Part shown: piece after piece, positions 10,905 through 22,446 of the stretch
Numbering within the stretch: position 1 is the stretch's first letter
Layout of the letters: the number at the start of each line of letters is the position of its first letter
NCBI GenBank assembly: GCA_028554755.1
Contig: JAPTOF010000010.1
Coordinates: 16,272,501-16,336,500, forward strand
Length of the DNA: 64,000 nucleotides
Reading direction: 5' to 3'
Source: Cordia subcordata
Lineage: Eukaryota; Streptophyta; Magnoliopsida; Boraginales; Cordiaceae
Position numbers and translations under genes: made by a program
The notes under the pieces: generated by a model
The model's database searches: none
The model's input: only the letters and a program-made list of their open reading frames with translations
What the model was told of the DNA's origin: nothing

Positions 10905-11912
10905 AATGACCTAGGCTTGAACATGTTATATCTTGCAGAGAAGAAAAGTGTCGTACTTCATCATCCTGTACTTCATCATCCTTCATTCTTGCCCTTCCTT
11001 CTTCGAGAGTCGTTCCTGCTTCCCTTTACCATTCCAATGAGTCTCCCTTTTTGGAGCTCGCATTTATGCCTTCTAGTGTAGAACGTTTTTATCTAGGGCT
11101 AGATACCACTTCTCTCATGTTGCATGCATTGGACCAATCTTTAACCCATGGGCAGGGCATGTTCTTAGCTCTTGATTATGAAAAGGAGCCATAGGGTGGT
11201 TAGCTAGGGAGCAAACGGGGCATGATCTTTCATGTTTATGCATGACACCTTCGACACTTGTGTACATATTCTTATTTGATGTTTCAGGGTGGAATCCAGG
11301 AAAGGGGTGCATTGAACATCTATTGCCCCATCATTTATTGCATGACCCTTTTCCTTCTACTGTTTGTGCATGGTTGAATATTCGGTGATTTGTGCCTCGC
11401 AATTTTAAACATGTATTACTTTAACACTAGCACCTTACTAGAGGCATTAAATCTAGTGTTGTTAGAAGGCACCTGAGACATGTTTCCATTTCATTTGCTT
11501 TCTTTGCTTTTCCTTCTCTTTTATTTACTTTTAGTATTATCGTTCTTTGATTTCCATTTTTCTTTTTGTTTACTTTCATTTTATTAACCCTTCCAAGAAT
11601 TGATTCTCATTTCTATCATTTCCCATTCTTTATACATCTTGTTTATTATTTGATGATGCCAAAGCAAGCTCACAAGGCACTGTTACTAATTGTGTGCTTT
11701 AAGTGTTTATGATTTGTTAAGAGACAGGGATTAGTAGTTGAATCATTATCTATCAGCATCGAAGAGTTCAAAGGAGCACAAGGTTGTATTTATCCTTTCT
11801 CTACTTGACCCCTTGTATCGACCCTGTTCCTACCACCCTTGCTTGCTTTGTGTTGCCAATTTGCTTGTTGAGCAGTATTGCTCTATTTGCTTAAAGACAA
11901 GCAAAATTTAGG
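10905..11912 (+). other. Noncoding internal DNA of element B before LINE-2
   Basis: No credible gene. The part from about 11640 to 11910 parallels 1140-1410 of element A and ends in the purine-tract-like gacaagcaaaatttagg, where LINE-2 is inserted. Confidence 0.6.
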
Positions 11913-11984
11913 TTTTTTTTTTCGCGAATAAAGTGAGATTAAGATAAAAGGAAGTACAATACAAAAGAGGCCAAGGAGGCAGCC

Positions 11985-14900
11985 CTATACAAGAATATCT
12001 TCAAGCCTCCAAGATTTGCAAAGAGATTTGTTAATACAAGAGGAAGTAAATTTCCTTCCCATGGAACATTTTAGCCTAATATGATTTACAATGGACGAGA
12101 AAATATGCTCTTCAGTTTTAAATACTTTGCTGAATTCTCTGTTGTTCCTTTCAATCCAAATGTGATAAATTGTGGCTCCCACCAAGTGCTTCAAGATAGT
12201 TGCTTTGAGACTCTTTTCAAGAGCAAAGGGTGTAATGTATGCCAAGATATCATCCCAATTTGTCAAATTTGTGTGAACCATAGTGAGTTGAAGTCCCCGC
12301 TTCCAGATTCTTTTGGTGAAGCAACAATCAAAGAAAAGATGATTTCGAGTTTCACTTCCCATGTTGCAAAAGATACAAGTAGGATTGATATCTTTCCCCC
12401 AAGAAAGTAATCTGAATTTTGTGTTGAGCCTATCCCAACAAGCAAGCCAGCAAATGAAAGCATGTTTTGGGGTGTGTCCTTGAACCAAACGAGATTGTGC
12501 TATTTTGCCTTTTCTTTTTGCTCTGAAATGCTCCCAAGTATGCTTGAAACTAAAAGTGCCGTTTGGGGAGAGATCCCAAATGTAAGAATCAGCATTTTCC
12601 TCATTAAGGAGAAGGGGCAGACCGACATGCAAAAGATGAATAGGCCAACTCCAAGTGTGGTGATGAAAAACATCACTAACCTTTGCAAAGTAATGTGGTG
12701 AAGGGAAAATGGAGCTCCAATGGCTGTCAAGAATTCCTCGGATGCCATTTATCGTGCCAAAAAAGAGTGTTTTTCCCATCTCCCACGGAATGGGTGATAA
12801 GATTCCTTGCAATGTCACGGCATCTAATCAGCATTTTAAGAATCCAACTAGCATCTTTTGGAGTGGTGATGGTCCAGATTGATTTATTCTTGATATAATT
12901 CAAATAAACCCATTTGCTCCAAATTGATTCCTCCATGAATACATTCTCCAAAAATCTTAAGAAGTGAGATGGTATTTAGGTCCTCAATTTTCCGAACATT
13001 TAGCCCCCTCCTCAAATGGGAAACAAACATCCTTCCAAGCAATTTTTGCACTGTGTCCCGCCATAAGAAAGCCTTGAATTTTGATTCAAGGGTTGAGATA
13101 AGACCTGTTGGGAGTAAGAGAATTCCAGCCCAGTAGGAACAAATTTGGGTAAGGGTTGTTTTAATGAGAAGCAATCTACCCGCATATGAAAGCCATTTCG
13201 TGGACCAATTATCAAGTTTACTAACAATTTTCTCCAAGAGAGGTGCAAAATCGGCTCTTCTAAGTTTTCTTGAAATGAGAGGGATGCCCAAATACCGGAT
13301 TGGAAGAGATCCTTCTTTGAAACCCACTTTAGAGAGGATGGCAAGTTTTTCATCATTTGGGACTCCTCCAAGAAATAAATCACTCTTAGTGCTGCTGACT
13401 TTAAGTCCCGAAAGGGCATGAAACTTTTCAAGGATTTCCATGATGCATTCCACCGAACTCAAATTCCCCTTACAAAAGATGAAAAGATCGTCAGCAAAGC
13501 AAAGATGATTAAGCTTCAATTTGGCGCACTTAGGGTGGAAGTCAAAGCCGCTATCATTTTCCAAATTGTTAAGCATACAAGTGAGGACTTCCATACATAA
13601 CACAAAAAGATAAGGAGAGAGGCGATCACCTTGTGTAACACCATTTGCTCCTTTGAAGAAGCCTTGAAAACTACCATTGATAGCAACAAAGAAAGCAGGG
13701 AGAGGAGACACATGCCATGATCAAAGCAACAAATTTTCCCGGAAATCCAAATGCCAAGAGAGCATTTTCAATAAAACTCCAACTAAGAGAGTCGAAAGCC
13801 TTCATGATGTCAATCTTGAGAGCACATCTAGGAGAAATATGGCTTCTTGAATATCCCCTCAGGACTTCATGTGCAACAAGAATATTCTCATTGATATGTC
13901 TATCCTTGATAAAAGCAGATTGATTCCATGAAATAATCTTTGGAAGACATGCCTTGAGTCTATTTGCAAGTAATTTGGAAATGCACTTGTAGATGGTGTT
14001 GCAGCAAGAGATTGGCCTAAAATCTTTTACCATAGAAAGGTTTGAGACTTTTGGCACTAAGGCAATGTAAGTGGGATTTACCTCATTAAGTAGCTTTGTG
14101 GAGTCAAAGAAAGAGCTAATGGCTTCCAAAACATCATCTCCAACAATCCTCCATGCAGCCATATAAAAAAGAGATGTATAACCATCCGGCCCTGGGCTTT
14201 TGTTCGGATTGAGAGAGAAAAGAGTGTTCTTGATTTCCTCATGGGTAAAAGGTGCCACCAGCAAATTGATGCAATCCTCATCAATAGATTTCCCAACGAT
14301 AGCTTTGATGGAGTCAATATTTGCACAAGTCCGGAAGGGGGTACTAAGAAGGTTTTTGAAGAATGAAATGAATTCCTCCTTAATACCTTCATTTGAAGAA
14401 ATAAGGGTACCATTCAGATCTTGGATAGCATGAATAGTGTTCTTCCTCTTCCTTCCCTGAATAGTGCTATGAAAAAACTTTGTGTTTGCATCACCATCTT
14501 TAATCCAATTGAGCCGAGATTTCTGGTGCAGCATATGATTGAAAGTGGCCTCAAGAGCTTCAATTTTAGCCAAAATATCTTTCTCCATATCAAGAATTCC
14601 ATCATTGAGAAGGCCATTCATCAAATCGGATTGCACATTACAAAGCATCTCCTTGAGTGCGTGAATCTTTTGAGGAATGCAAGAGAAGTGCTCTTTATCA
14701 AACTTCCTTAAAGCAAACTTGAGGCGTTTTTGCTTTTGATACAAGATGAACATTGGAGTGCCAAAGACCCGTGCACTCCAATGATCTTCCACAATATGCA
14801 AGAATTGATCATGTGAAACCCAAGCATTATAGAATTTGAAAGGCTTTGGAGAGGACGGATTGGGCTTACAAGTGTGAAGGATGAGCGGGCAATGATCGAG

Positions 14901-15559
14901 ATTCCCGGACTCCCAACCAAAAGAAAAGAGTCCTCCATACAATTCATCCAACATTGATTCATCAAAGCTCTATCAATCTTGCTTGCACGGAGGTTGCCAT
15001 TTGAGTTCCTATTTGTCCAAGTAAAATGTGGACCAATATGGTTGAATTCAAGGAGGCTTGCTTTATGGATACAATCCTTGAAGTCCCAAGCACTAGAGGG
15101 GATAGACAAAGTGGAAGATTTGTCCCCACTATGAAGAACTTCATTGAAATCCCCAAGAATACAAAGAGGGTCATCTTTGCACCAAAAACTCCATTTTTCA
15201 ATATGCTGCCAAAGTGATTTCCTTTTTTGGGGGGCATTTCGGCCATAAACAAAAATAACAAAAATTTGATCAAGAGGTGGGCAAGCAAAATGGCAAAGCA
15301 TACCTTGATCAAAAGAATCAATAATAGTAGTCTTGAGATGGTTTTTCCAAAAGAGCCAAAGACGACCAGCAACATTTTCATCAACATGATTATCAAACCC
15401 CAAACAACTAAAATAAGTGGCGATGCAATTTTCTTCTTGGCCGGTTTTTGTTTCCAAAACACAAACACGATCGAGGTTATGCTTGCCAATAAGCAACTTT
15501 ATTTCCTTGCATTTTTTAGGGGAATTAAGACCCCTAACATTCCAAGAGCAAAAAATCAT
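11985..15559 (-). pseudogene. LINE-2 ORF2 (endonuclease-RT-zf-RVT), frameshifted
   Basis: Starts at ATG 15559 with MIFCSWNVRGLNSP, the Asn-containing first endonuclease motif. Then come LETK (Glu), the VYG Tyr motif, LGDFNE, FTWTN and SKIDRAL. A one-base deletion near 14900 (gatcgag, against gatcagag in LINE-5) separates GIS from DHCPL. The RT portion shows NKSPGPDGYTS, FRPISCCNTIYKC, LKIDIMKAFDS and FADD at 13487-13498. The C-terminal zf-RVT-like part (CIFCNMGSETRNHLFFDCC) ends at 11985. About 1190 codons would be the intact length. Further frame changes lie near 13690, 12980 and 12760. ORF2 start and ORF1 stop overlap as ATGA at 15556-15559. Confidence 0.9.
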
Positions 15560-16893
15560 GAGGGTGGAAGAGGAAGGGGATCCTCTTGATGTGTGCTTTG
15601 AGCTAAGCTTGGTTCAGCAACGAATTCTCCTTCCTCGGGGATATTTGGTGGAGCTTTGATCTCCTCACTATCATCTTCAAGGACTTGAAATTTATTTTGA
15701 TGTTGGGGCTTTTGAAATGATCCATTTGCATTTCTGATTTGTTTTGGAGAGCTTGGCCTAATGGGATCAGCCATCTTGCTTGAAGAATTTGTGTTGCTTG
15801 CTTTCTCAAAGTTTGGTGCATTTCTATCATTTGTTGAAGGTTTTTTCCCAATGACTTGCCAATCCTCTTGCTTCTTTTGCTTAGGTTTTGAAATCAATGG
15901 TTGATCATGAGAGTGTTGATCAGCCGGTTTCATGGGACATTTATCCACCATATGGCCCACCATTTTACAATGTGAGCATTTTGAAGGCTTCCAAGCATAT
16001 TCAACCTCAACTTGGGCTCAGGAACCATCTCTAAGCTTAGGGAAAACAGCATCCGGAGACTTTCTTCCAAATTTACCTCAATGCAAACTCTTGCAAATTC
16101 AAGATTTCTTTTTGATTCAGTCAAGGCATCCATTTGAATAGGCTTACCAATGAAGGAAGCAACATAGTTTAATCCTCTCTTTGACCAAAGACTCATTGGA
16201 ATATTCCATAACTTAACCCATAATGGGACTTTGTTACAATTCAGATTAATGTACTCAAGATTTGGCTTCCATTTCCTTAGAAGCAAAGGCCTATGGTTCA
16301 CATGCCATAGTTGTTGCAAAACCTTTTGACAATGTTCTTCTTTATCAAATTTGAAGACATACAGCCCTTTCCCTTTATGATAGATGTCAACGTTGCCAAA
16401 CCTTCTCCAAGCAAAGTCAACCATGTTTTTGATAAGAAAGTAAGGTGGTGGGCGCCAATAAATTGGCCAACTAAACAATGGGTCCAAAGTTTGTCCCCTT
16501 CATCATATAAATCATCCGGGGGGTCGACCACATCCCTAACTCCATTGATGATTTTAACTTCCATTTCATCATCAAATTGAAGATTTGTGCTAATAAATTC
16601 AGCAAAGTCCTTTCCCCAATCAAGAGATGGTGTCTTAGAAGTAGGTTCAAACCTGATTTTTGGTGGCTTTTTCCAAGCATTTTGTTGTGCATTTTGTTGA
16701 ACATTTTGATGTGAGGCTATTTTATTTTCAAGTGCACTCTTCTCCTCCCAATCCTCATTATTGAAATGCGCATATGTTGGCTGAGTGGTGCAAACACGAG
16801 CTGCTTCTTCATTTGGAGGAGGGGGCTGAGTTGGTGTGCTTGCTGAAGTGTCCTTATAAAATGACATGGCAGCCATGTCATCTCGGTTGTGGA
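15556..16893 (-). pseudogene. LINE-2 ORF1, C-terminal half (DUF4283-like + CCHC)
   Basis: ORF1 proteins of L1-type elements bind element RNA and form the ribonucleoprotein. This copy begins at the truncation, in the Asn/Gln-rich stretch before NAWKKPPKIRFEPTS. It reads through DDLYDEGDKLWTHCLVGQFIGA (DUF4283-like), LLLRKW and SKRGLNYVASFIGKPIQMDAL to a CCHC knuckle near 15930-15985 (CKMVGHMVDKC). It then has a polar tail ending PLPPS at 15556. Frame breaks are near 16470 and 16010. The open frame extends past the LINE to 17128 only by reading antisense through element B, which is accidental. Confidence 0.85.
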
Positions 16894-17744
16894 TTCCAAT
16901 ATGAACTTTAAAATGATGAATTTTTTTTCGATTTTTTATGCATATTGAATTGTTTATTTCTTGGTTGATCGTCGTGTTGGCTATTATGGTTGACTCAATT
17001 GATTGGTGAATGTGAGTTGCATTGTGGGGAAGTGAATAGAGTGGAATGAAAATCGGGTTTTGGAAGAGATGCCCTTGAAAGTTATGGGGAGTGAGTGCCT
17101 CTAAGAATGCATCTTGTAGCAGTCCCATCGCTTGGTTGGAAGAAGAGTAAAAAAGGGGTTTTGATATGGGTGCCCCTTCCTTGATTGGTTCTTTTTTATA
17201 TGCCTAAGCCTTTCTTTTTCTTTTCTTTTTGTGTGAATACAATACAAAGCATGAAAAATCCAAAAAAATTGAAAAAGGCAAAAAGGTCCAAAAATATCCA
17301 AAAAAAGTGAAAAAGAGAAAAAAGCCAAATGCACTAAAAAGTTTTGTGAATAAGTGCATAAGTAACACAATGTCAACTTAGCACAAGCTATCTTCTATGT
17401 AGATATGTGAATAAGGCTTTTTCAAGCCATTGTTTATGTATATTCGCTCTCTTCTTATCTTTGAGGCTTTGTGCATGTTGGGAAGGCCATGTTAGTTGAG
17501 GGGGCACGAAATCTCAACATCCCGAGTGCGTGAGTTAGATTCCTAGGCTTGTGGTGGTTTGGCTACTCGAGAACTTTCTACGAGGTTCGAGGCCCTTTAC
17601 GAGTAGATGGAGAATCTAAAGAGACTTGAGGATCTCTCTATAATAGGAATGCAACCTTCATGCTTCTTATGCTAACCATGATAGCGAGTCAATTCCTTAG
17701 ACAACCCTTTTTATCGACTTTACAGGTAAACTTAAGTTTTGGCT
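16894..17744 (+). other. 3' noncoding internal DNA of element B
   Basis: Continuation of element B after LINE-2, parallel to 1455-2260 of element A (tcgtcgtgttggctattatgg, gtggggaagtgaatag). No gene seen. Confidence 0.65.
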
Positions 17745-17780
17745 TGCTTGGGGACAAGCAAGGAGCATGTTTGGGAGAGT
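17745..17780 (+). other. Polypurine tract region of element B
   Basis: The run ggggacaagcaaggagcatg, then tttgggagag, ends just before TGATGTG. It matches the layout before LTR A. Confidence 0.6.
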
Positions 17781-18902
17781 TGATGTGTTCATTTTGTTTG
17801 TTTATATATTGCAAGTATATAGTTGTTTTGAGGTATCTTGTGCTTCATTTGGTGTATTAGTATAGCACTTAGGTCATATTTGTGCGTATTAGGGTTTACA
17901 TGTCATAGTTGAAGTTAAGACTTAAATGCTACACTAATGTGAGATTTGCTTATTTTAGGTGAGATTTGGGAAGATAATTAGAGCTTAATTAAGGGTGCTT
18001 GGTGTTTGAAACAAAGCCAAGGGTGGTTTAGATGTAAAGGAATGAAGAAAAGTGCATTTGAAAGTGGCTGGGCGAACGAAGGAGCAATCGAGGCGAACCC
18101 GAGCACAACGGGAGCTAAATTCGGAGCTTGCAACCAAAAGGACATGGAAAAATTTTGGACATGTTTTAGGGTGTAAAATATGGCTTAGTGGATCCCCCAA
18201 GGCGATGCGAAGCCATAGAAAAAAATCGTGTGGTAATTGAAGCCAAAACGAGCAAGATATGAACATTTTACTATCACGATCGGTTAAGCTTCTGTCAAGG
18301 CTGGTTGACCGGCTAAGTTGACTGGCTAGATCGACGGGCCAAATGACTAAGCCTCAAAGCCAGTCGATCGGCTGGGCCCCCAACTGGACGTATTAACAGC
18401 TCCACTTAAGCCACTTTTCAGCCACTTTTGAAGGAGAACACCAACCCAATCAAACACCCATTTCCCTAAAATCCACCAAAAATCACTTCACACACTTACT
18501 TTTAAACACATTTAACACTTGGAATCAAGGATCCAAGAAGATCTAACACTAGGATTTAGGGTGTAGCTCATAGATTGTAAAGCTTGGCTATGTATAGAAG
18601 GGTATCTCTCTTTTATCCTAAGTCTAATTGTGTGTGATTAGAGCTATGTACGGTGATTATATCTTGTATTTATGGATATATTACTACTTTTTATTAATCA
18701 GAACTTGATGGATTTATGTATATATGCTTTATGCTTAGGGTTTCAAAGGCTTTTTTACATACATGTATATGTGTTTGTTAAAATGCCTCAATGATGTAGC
18801 ATATGTATATTGAAGTCTACTGTGCTATTAACCATTTCTAAATCATTATGCTAGCATGTCTTTGTGTTTGTGTGGTGATTACATGAAGTAGGTGTGACTA
18901 TA
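17781..18902 (+). repeat. 3' LTR of element B, first part
   Basis: Starts TGATGTGTTC after the purine tract and runs to the ctata at 18898-18902, where a solo LTR was inserted. It aligns with 4140-5240 of the 5' LTR. It has a GACCGG-like stretch at 18285-18375 and no gene. Confidence 0.8.
18898..18902. repeat. 5-bp target duplication of the solo LTR, left
   Basis: ctata directly before TGATGTGTTC, repeated at 21484-21488. Five bases is the usual gypsy target size. Confidence 0.85.
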
Positions 18903-20005
18903 TGATGTGTTCATTTTGTATGTTTAAGTATTGCATGTATATACTTGTTTTGAGGTGTTTTAAGCTTCATTTAATGTATTAGTATAGCATTTAGGTCATA
19001 CTTATACATTTTAAGGTTTACATGTTCATAGTTGAAGTTAGGACCTAAATGTTACACTAATGCACGTTTATTGCTTATTTAAGGTGTGATTTGGGAAGAC
19101 AATTGGAGCTTAATTGAGGATGCTTGAAGTGTGGAACAAAGTAAAGGGTGTTACGGACATAAAGAAATGAAGAAAAGTGATTTTGGAAGTGGCCGGGCGA
19201 AAGATGGAGCGACCGAGGCGAAACCGAGCGTAACGTGAGCCAAATTCGGATCTTGCAACCTAAAAAGGACATGGACAAATTTTGGATATTTTTTAGGATG
19301 CAAGAGATGGCTTGGGAGATCCCTCACAATGATATGCAGCCATGAAAAAAAATAGTGCGCACATCAGAGCCAAAACGAGCAAGGTATGGGCATTTTACTA
19401 TCAAGACCGGTTGACCTCCTGTAAAGAGGTCGACCTCCTGTCCAGAGGTCGATCGGCCAGATTAGAATCTGGGACAATTTCAGCTGGACGACTTAGCCCC
19501 AAAGCTGAACGACCGGTTGGGTCCCCGGCTGGACACGCTGAAAGCTCTATTTAAGCCACTTTTTAGCCCTTTTTTAAGGAGAACAATACCCAAATCAAAC
19601 ACCCATTTTCCAAAACCCAAAATCCACCAAAAATCACCTCACACACTCACTTGTAAACACATTTAACACTTGGAGTCAAGGATCTAAGAGGATTAAACAC
19701 TAGGATTTGGGGCATAGCTCATTGATTATAAAGCTTGGCTATGGATAGAAGGGTATCTCTCTTTTATCCTAAGTCTAATTATGTTTGATTAGAGCCGTGT
19801 AGGGTGATTTACTCTTGTATTATGGATAATTATTTCATTATTATTATGGATATTTGATGGATTTATATATATATATGCTTGTACTTAGGGTTTTGATTGG
19901 CAAATTTACAGTCATGTCTATGTGTTTGTAGAAATGTCTCAATAATGTGGCATATGTATATTGAAGTCCATTGTGCTATTAACCATTTCTAAATCATTAT
20001 GCTAA

Positions 20006-20103
20006 CATGTCTATGTGTTTTGTGATGATTAAATGAAATGGGTATGTTTATATACATGTCTATGTGTTTTGTGATGATTAAATGAAATGGGTATGTTTAT
20101 ATA
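20006..20103 (+). repeat. 49-bp tandem duplication in the solo LTR
   Basis: Two consecutive copies of a 49-bp unit starting catgtctatgtg, with a third partial start at 20104. The second copy is identical to the first by eye. Confidence 0.9.
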
Positions 20104-20136
20104 CATGTCTATGTGTGTTTTTACATACATAATAGC

Positions 20137-20149
20137 ATGAATAGCTTTT
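20137..20149. repeat. Target site duplication of LINE-3, left copy
   Basis: atgaatagctttt precedes the poly(T) and recurs at 20565-20577. Confidence 0.9.
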
Positions 20150-20564
20150 TTTTTTTGCGTGAAAAGTGAAAAGCACTAATTAATTACAAAAGATGTACAT
20201 GAGAGTCAAAAGAAGGGGAAGCTCAATCCAATATGGCCTCAATTCCCCAATTCTTACAAGTGATTTTGTTGATACAAGAAGAAGTGAAATGCTTTCCAAT
20301 TGAACACTTAATTCGAACATGGTTGAAGATGGATGAAAAGATTTGCTCTTCCGTTTTTGCTCCTTTGCTGAATTGCCTATTGTTCCTTTCCAACCAAATG
20401 AAATAAATTGTTGCTCCAAAGATATGCTTGATGAGTGTTGCTTTGAGATTGCCTTCAAGAACGTACGGAGTAAGGAAAGTGAAAATCTCATTCCACAAGG
20501 TTGGTGGATCTTTGATGCATGTTAACTCAAGTCCCCTTTGCCATATTCTTCTTGTAAAGCTACA
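20150..20564 (-). mobile_element. LINE-3: short 5'-truncated LINE fragment (group I)
   Basis: About 415 bp of a minus-strand LINE 3' end, with poly(T), then gcgtgaaaagtg, and a 13-bp duplication on both sides. It is like the end of LINE-6, with visible substitutions. Confidence 0.92.
20223..20564 (-). pseudogene. LINE-3 ORF2 C-terminal tail
   Basis: The last roughly 113 codons of ORF2 remain, from SFTRRIWQRGLELTC (end of the zf-RVT-like domain) to NWGIEAILD at 20223. No catalytic domain is left. The open frame extends a few codons into the host LTR on its 5' side. Confidence 0.88.
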
Positions 20565-20577
20565 ATGAATAGCTTTT
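20565..20577. repeat. Target site duplication of LINE-3, right copy
   Basis: Exact repeat of 20137-20149. The solo LTR continues with attgcatac. Confidence 0.9.
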
Positions 20578-21483
20578 ATTGCATACATGTTGGGTGCTAT
20601 AGCTTAAATTGGTGTAATCTAAGCTTGTTTATGTGTTTAGTAGTAGAATATTCCAGAGTATTCTCAAATGCCATGCCCTAGATGTGTTTGCTTTGCACTT
20701 AAACATTAATACCAGCTATTGTGATGCGATCGATGGTGCAAAACTTGTAACTAGCCTAGGTCGAGTCCCCTTTGGCTTTAAATCCAACCAATAGGAGTTT
20801 GGATAGGTTTAGTTGACCTTAGTTCACTTAGGAAGGCTAGTTAGTCCACCCTAAAACCCTAGGTTCATAAGGACCATGCCGTAGCTTTGAGTGGGGTGAA
20901 GCTTAGGGACAGACTCGTGCCGAGTCCTAAGGCCAGATTGAGGAACTAATTAGAGGACTAAGTGCTAGGGGTCAGATCGTTCTACACTCACCTAGAATCT
21001 TATTGGCTTGCCCTGATTCCTAAGTGATAAAGACCACGCCATCCTGTTAAGCATCTCCACCTAGGGACAGACTTGCACTGAGGTTTAGGGCACCAATTAG
21101 GAGGCCAATTATAGGTCTAGATTAGAGCACTTAGTATAATCATCAAGTAACCCTAGAAAGACGTAGTAATCACCATAAACAAGACGTAATCACCTTAGTC
21201 CCCCATTTTCGACGTTTGAATCCCCTTAGATCACTTGATTCCTCCTTCATACGCATACATCTTTTATTTCCTTGTCCTTAGTTTATCTTTACTTTTCCGA
21301 GCTCTCTTTAAACCAAAAATCCCCAAAAAGAGTTTAGTTTAAGTCCCAACACGTAGCTTTTAGGACACACATAGCTTAGGACACCATACACATTAGGCCT
21401 TCCCGTGGATTCGACCCGTACTCGTATACACCGTACTAATGCTTGTAGGCTATTTAGGCTTGTGCTACTCAAATAGCGTATCA

Positions 21484-21488
21484 CTATA
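21484..21488. repeat. 5-bp target duplication of the solo LTR, right
   Basis: ctata after the terminal tatca of the solo LTR, matching 18898-18902. Confidence 0.85.
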
Positions 21489-22446
21489 TACATGTCTATG
21501 TGTGTGTTAGCATACTTAATAGCATAAATAGCTTCTATTGCTGACATATCGGGTGCTATTGCTTAAATTGGTGTAATCTAAGCATGTCTATGTATTTAGT
21601 AGTAGAATATTCCAGAGTATTCTCAAATACCAAGCCCTAGATGTGTTTGCTTTGTGCTTTAATGTCAGTTTCTGCTATTGTGATGCGATCGATGGTGCAC
21701 AACTAATAACTAGCCCTGGTCGAGTCCCTTGTCTTTAAATTTAGCCAATAGGAGTCCGGATAAGTTTAGTTGACCTTAGTTCACTTAGGAAGGCTAGTAT
21801 GTCCACCCTAACACCCTAGGTTCATAAGGACCACGCCGTAGTTCTAAGTGGGGCGAAACTTAGGGACGGACTTGTACCGAGTCCTAGGGCCAGATTAGCG
21901 AACTAATTAGTGGACTAAGTGTTAGAGTTACGTCGATCTGTACTCACCTAAAACCTTATTTGCTAGCCCTAATTCCTAAGTCATAAAGACTACGTCGTAT
22001 TGCTAGGCATCGCCACCTAGGGATGGATCTGGACTGAGGCTTAGGGTACCAATTAGGGGGTTAATTATAGGTCTTGATTAGAGCACTTAGTATAATCTAT
22101 CAAGCAACCCTAGAAAGAAGTAATAATCACCGTAAACAAGACGTAGTCACCCTAGTACCTTATTTTTGACGTTTGCATCCCCTTAGATTACTTGATTCCC
22201 CCATGACACATATACACACCGCCCTTTCATTTCATTACCTTTAGATTAGGTTTACCGTTCTTGAGCTCCCCTCAAACCAAAAAACCAAAAACATAGTAGT
22301 TAGGACCCCAACACATATCTTTTTAGAATGCACATAGCTTAGGAAACCATACATGTTAAGCCTTCCCGTGGACTTGACCCCACACTTGCACATACCGTAC
22401 TACACACTTGCAGTCTATTTAGGCTTGTGCCACGAGATAACGATCA
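21489..22446 (+). repeat. 3' LTR of element B, second part
   Basis: Resumes with tacatgtctatgtg and ends ccacgagataacgatca, parallel to the end of the 5' LTR at 6200. It contains the two related agggacgga blocks near 21817 and 21983. No gene is seen. Confidence 0.8.

Larger units (their letters stand above)
11913..16893 (-). mobile_element. LINE-2: 5'-truncated L1-type LINE (group II)
   Basis: A minus-strand LINE with poly(T) at 11913-11922 followed by cgcg. It carries all of ORF2 and the C-terminal half of ORF1. It stays nearly identical to LINE-5 (24325-30185) up to 16893, where homology stops. No target duplication is found. Comparison with element A (around 1405-1455) suggests about 40-50 bp of element B were lost at the insertion. 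Confidence 0.88.
18903..21483 (+). repeat. Solo LTR nested in the 3' LTR of element B
   Basis: Begins TGATGTGTTC and ends gcgtatca, with ctata on both sides and no internal region, so it is a solo LTR left by LTR-LTR recombination. It is the same family as its host LTR but clearly diverged. Without the LINE-3 insertion it is about 2.15 kb. It contains a GACCGG-rich stretch (19400-19530), a 49-bp tandem repeat and the LINE-3 fragment. Confidence 0.88.
4139..22446 (+). mobile_element. Ty3/gypsy-related element B, pol-less, with nested insertions
   Basis: A plus-strand LTR retrotransposon: 5' LTR 4139-6200, primer site 6207-6224, internal region to 17780, 3' LTR 17781-22446. Removing LINE-1, LINE-2 and the solo LTR leaves about 3.5 kb of internal sequence and LTRs of about 2.06 kb. 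The internal DNA holds a gag-like frame but nothing resembling protease, reverse transcriptase, RNase H or integrase. I therefore infer a non-autonomous element mobilised by relatives such as A. No 5-bp target duplication is visible: ggtag follows the 3' LTR and is absent before the 5' LTR. The first roughly 32 bp of the 5' LTR are missing. Confidence 0.75.
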
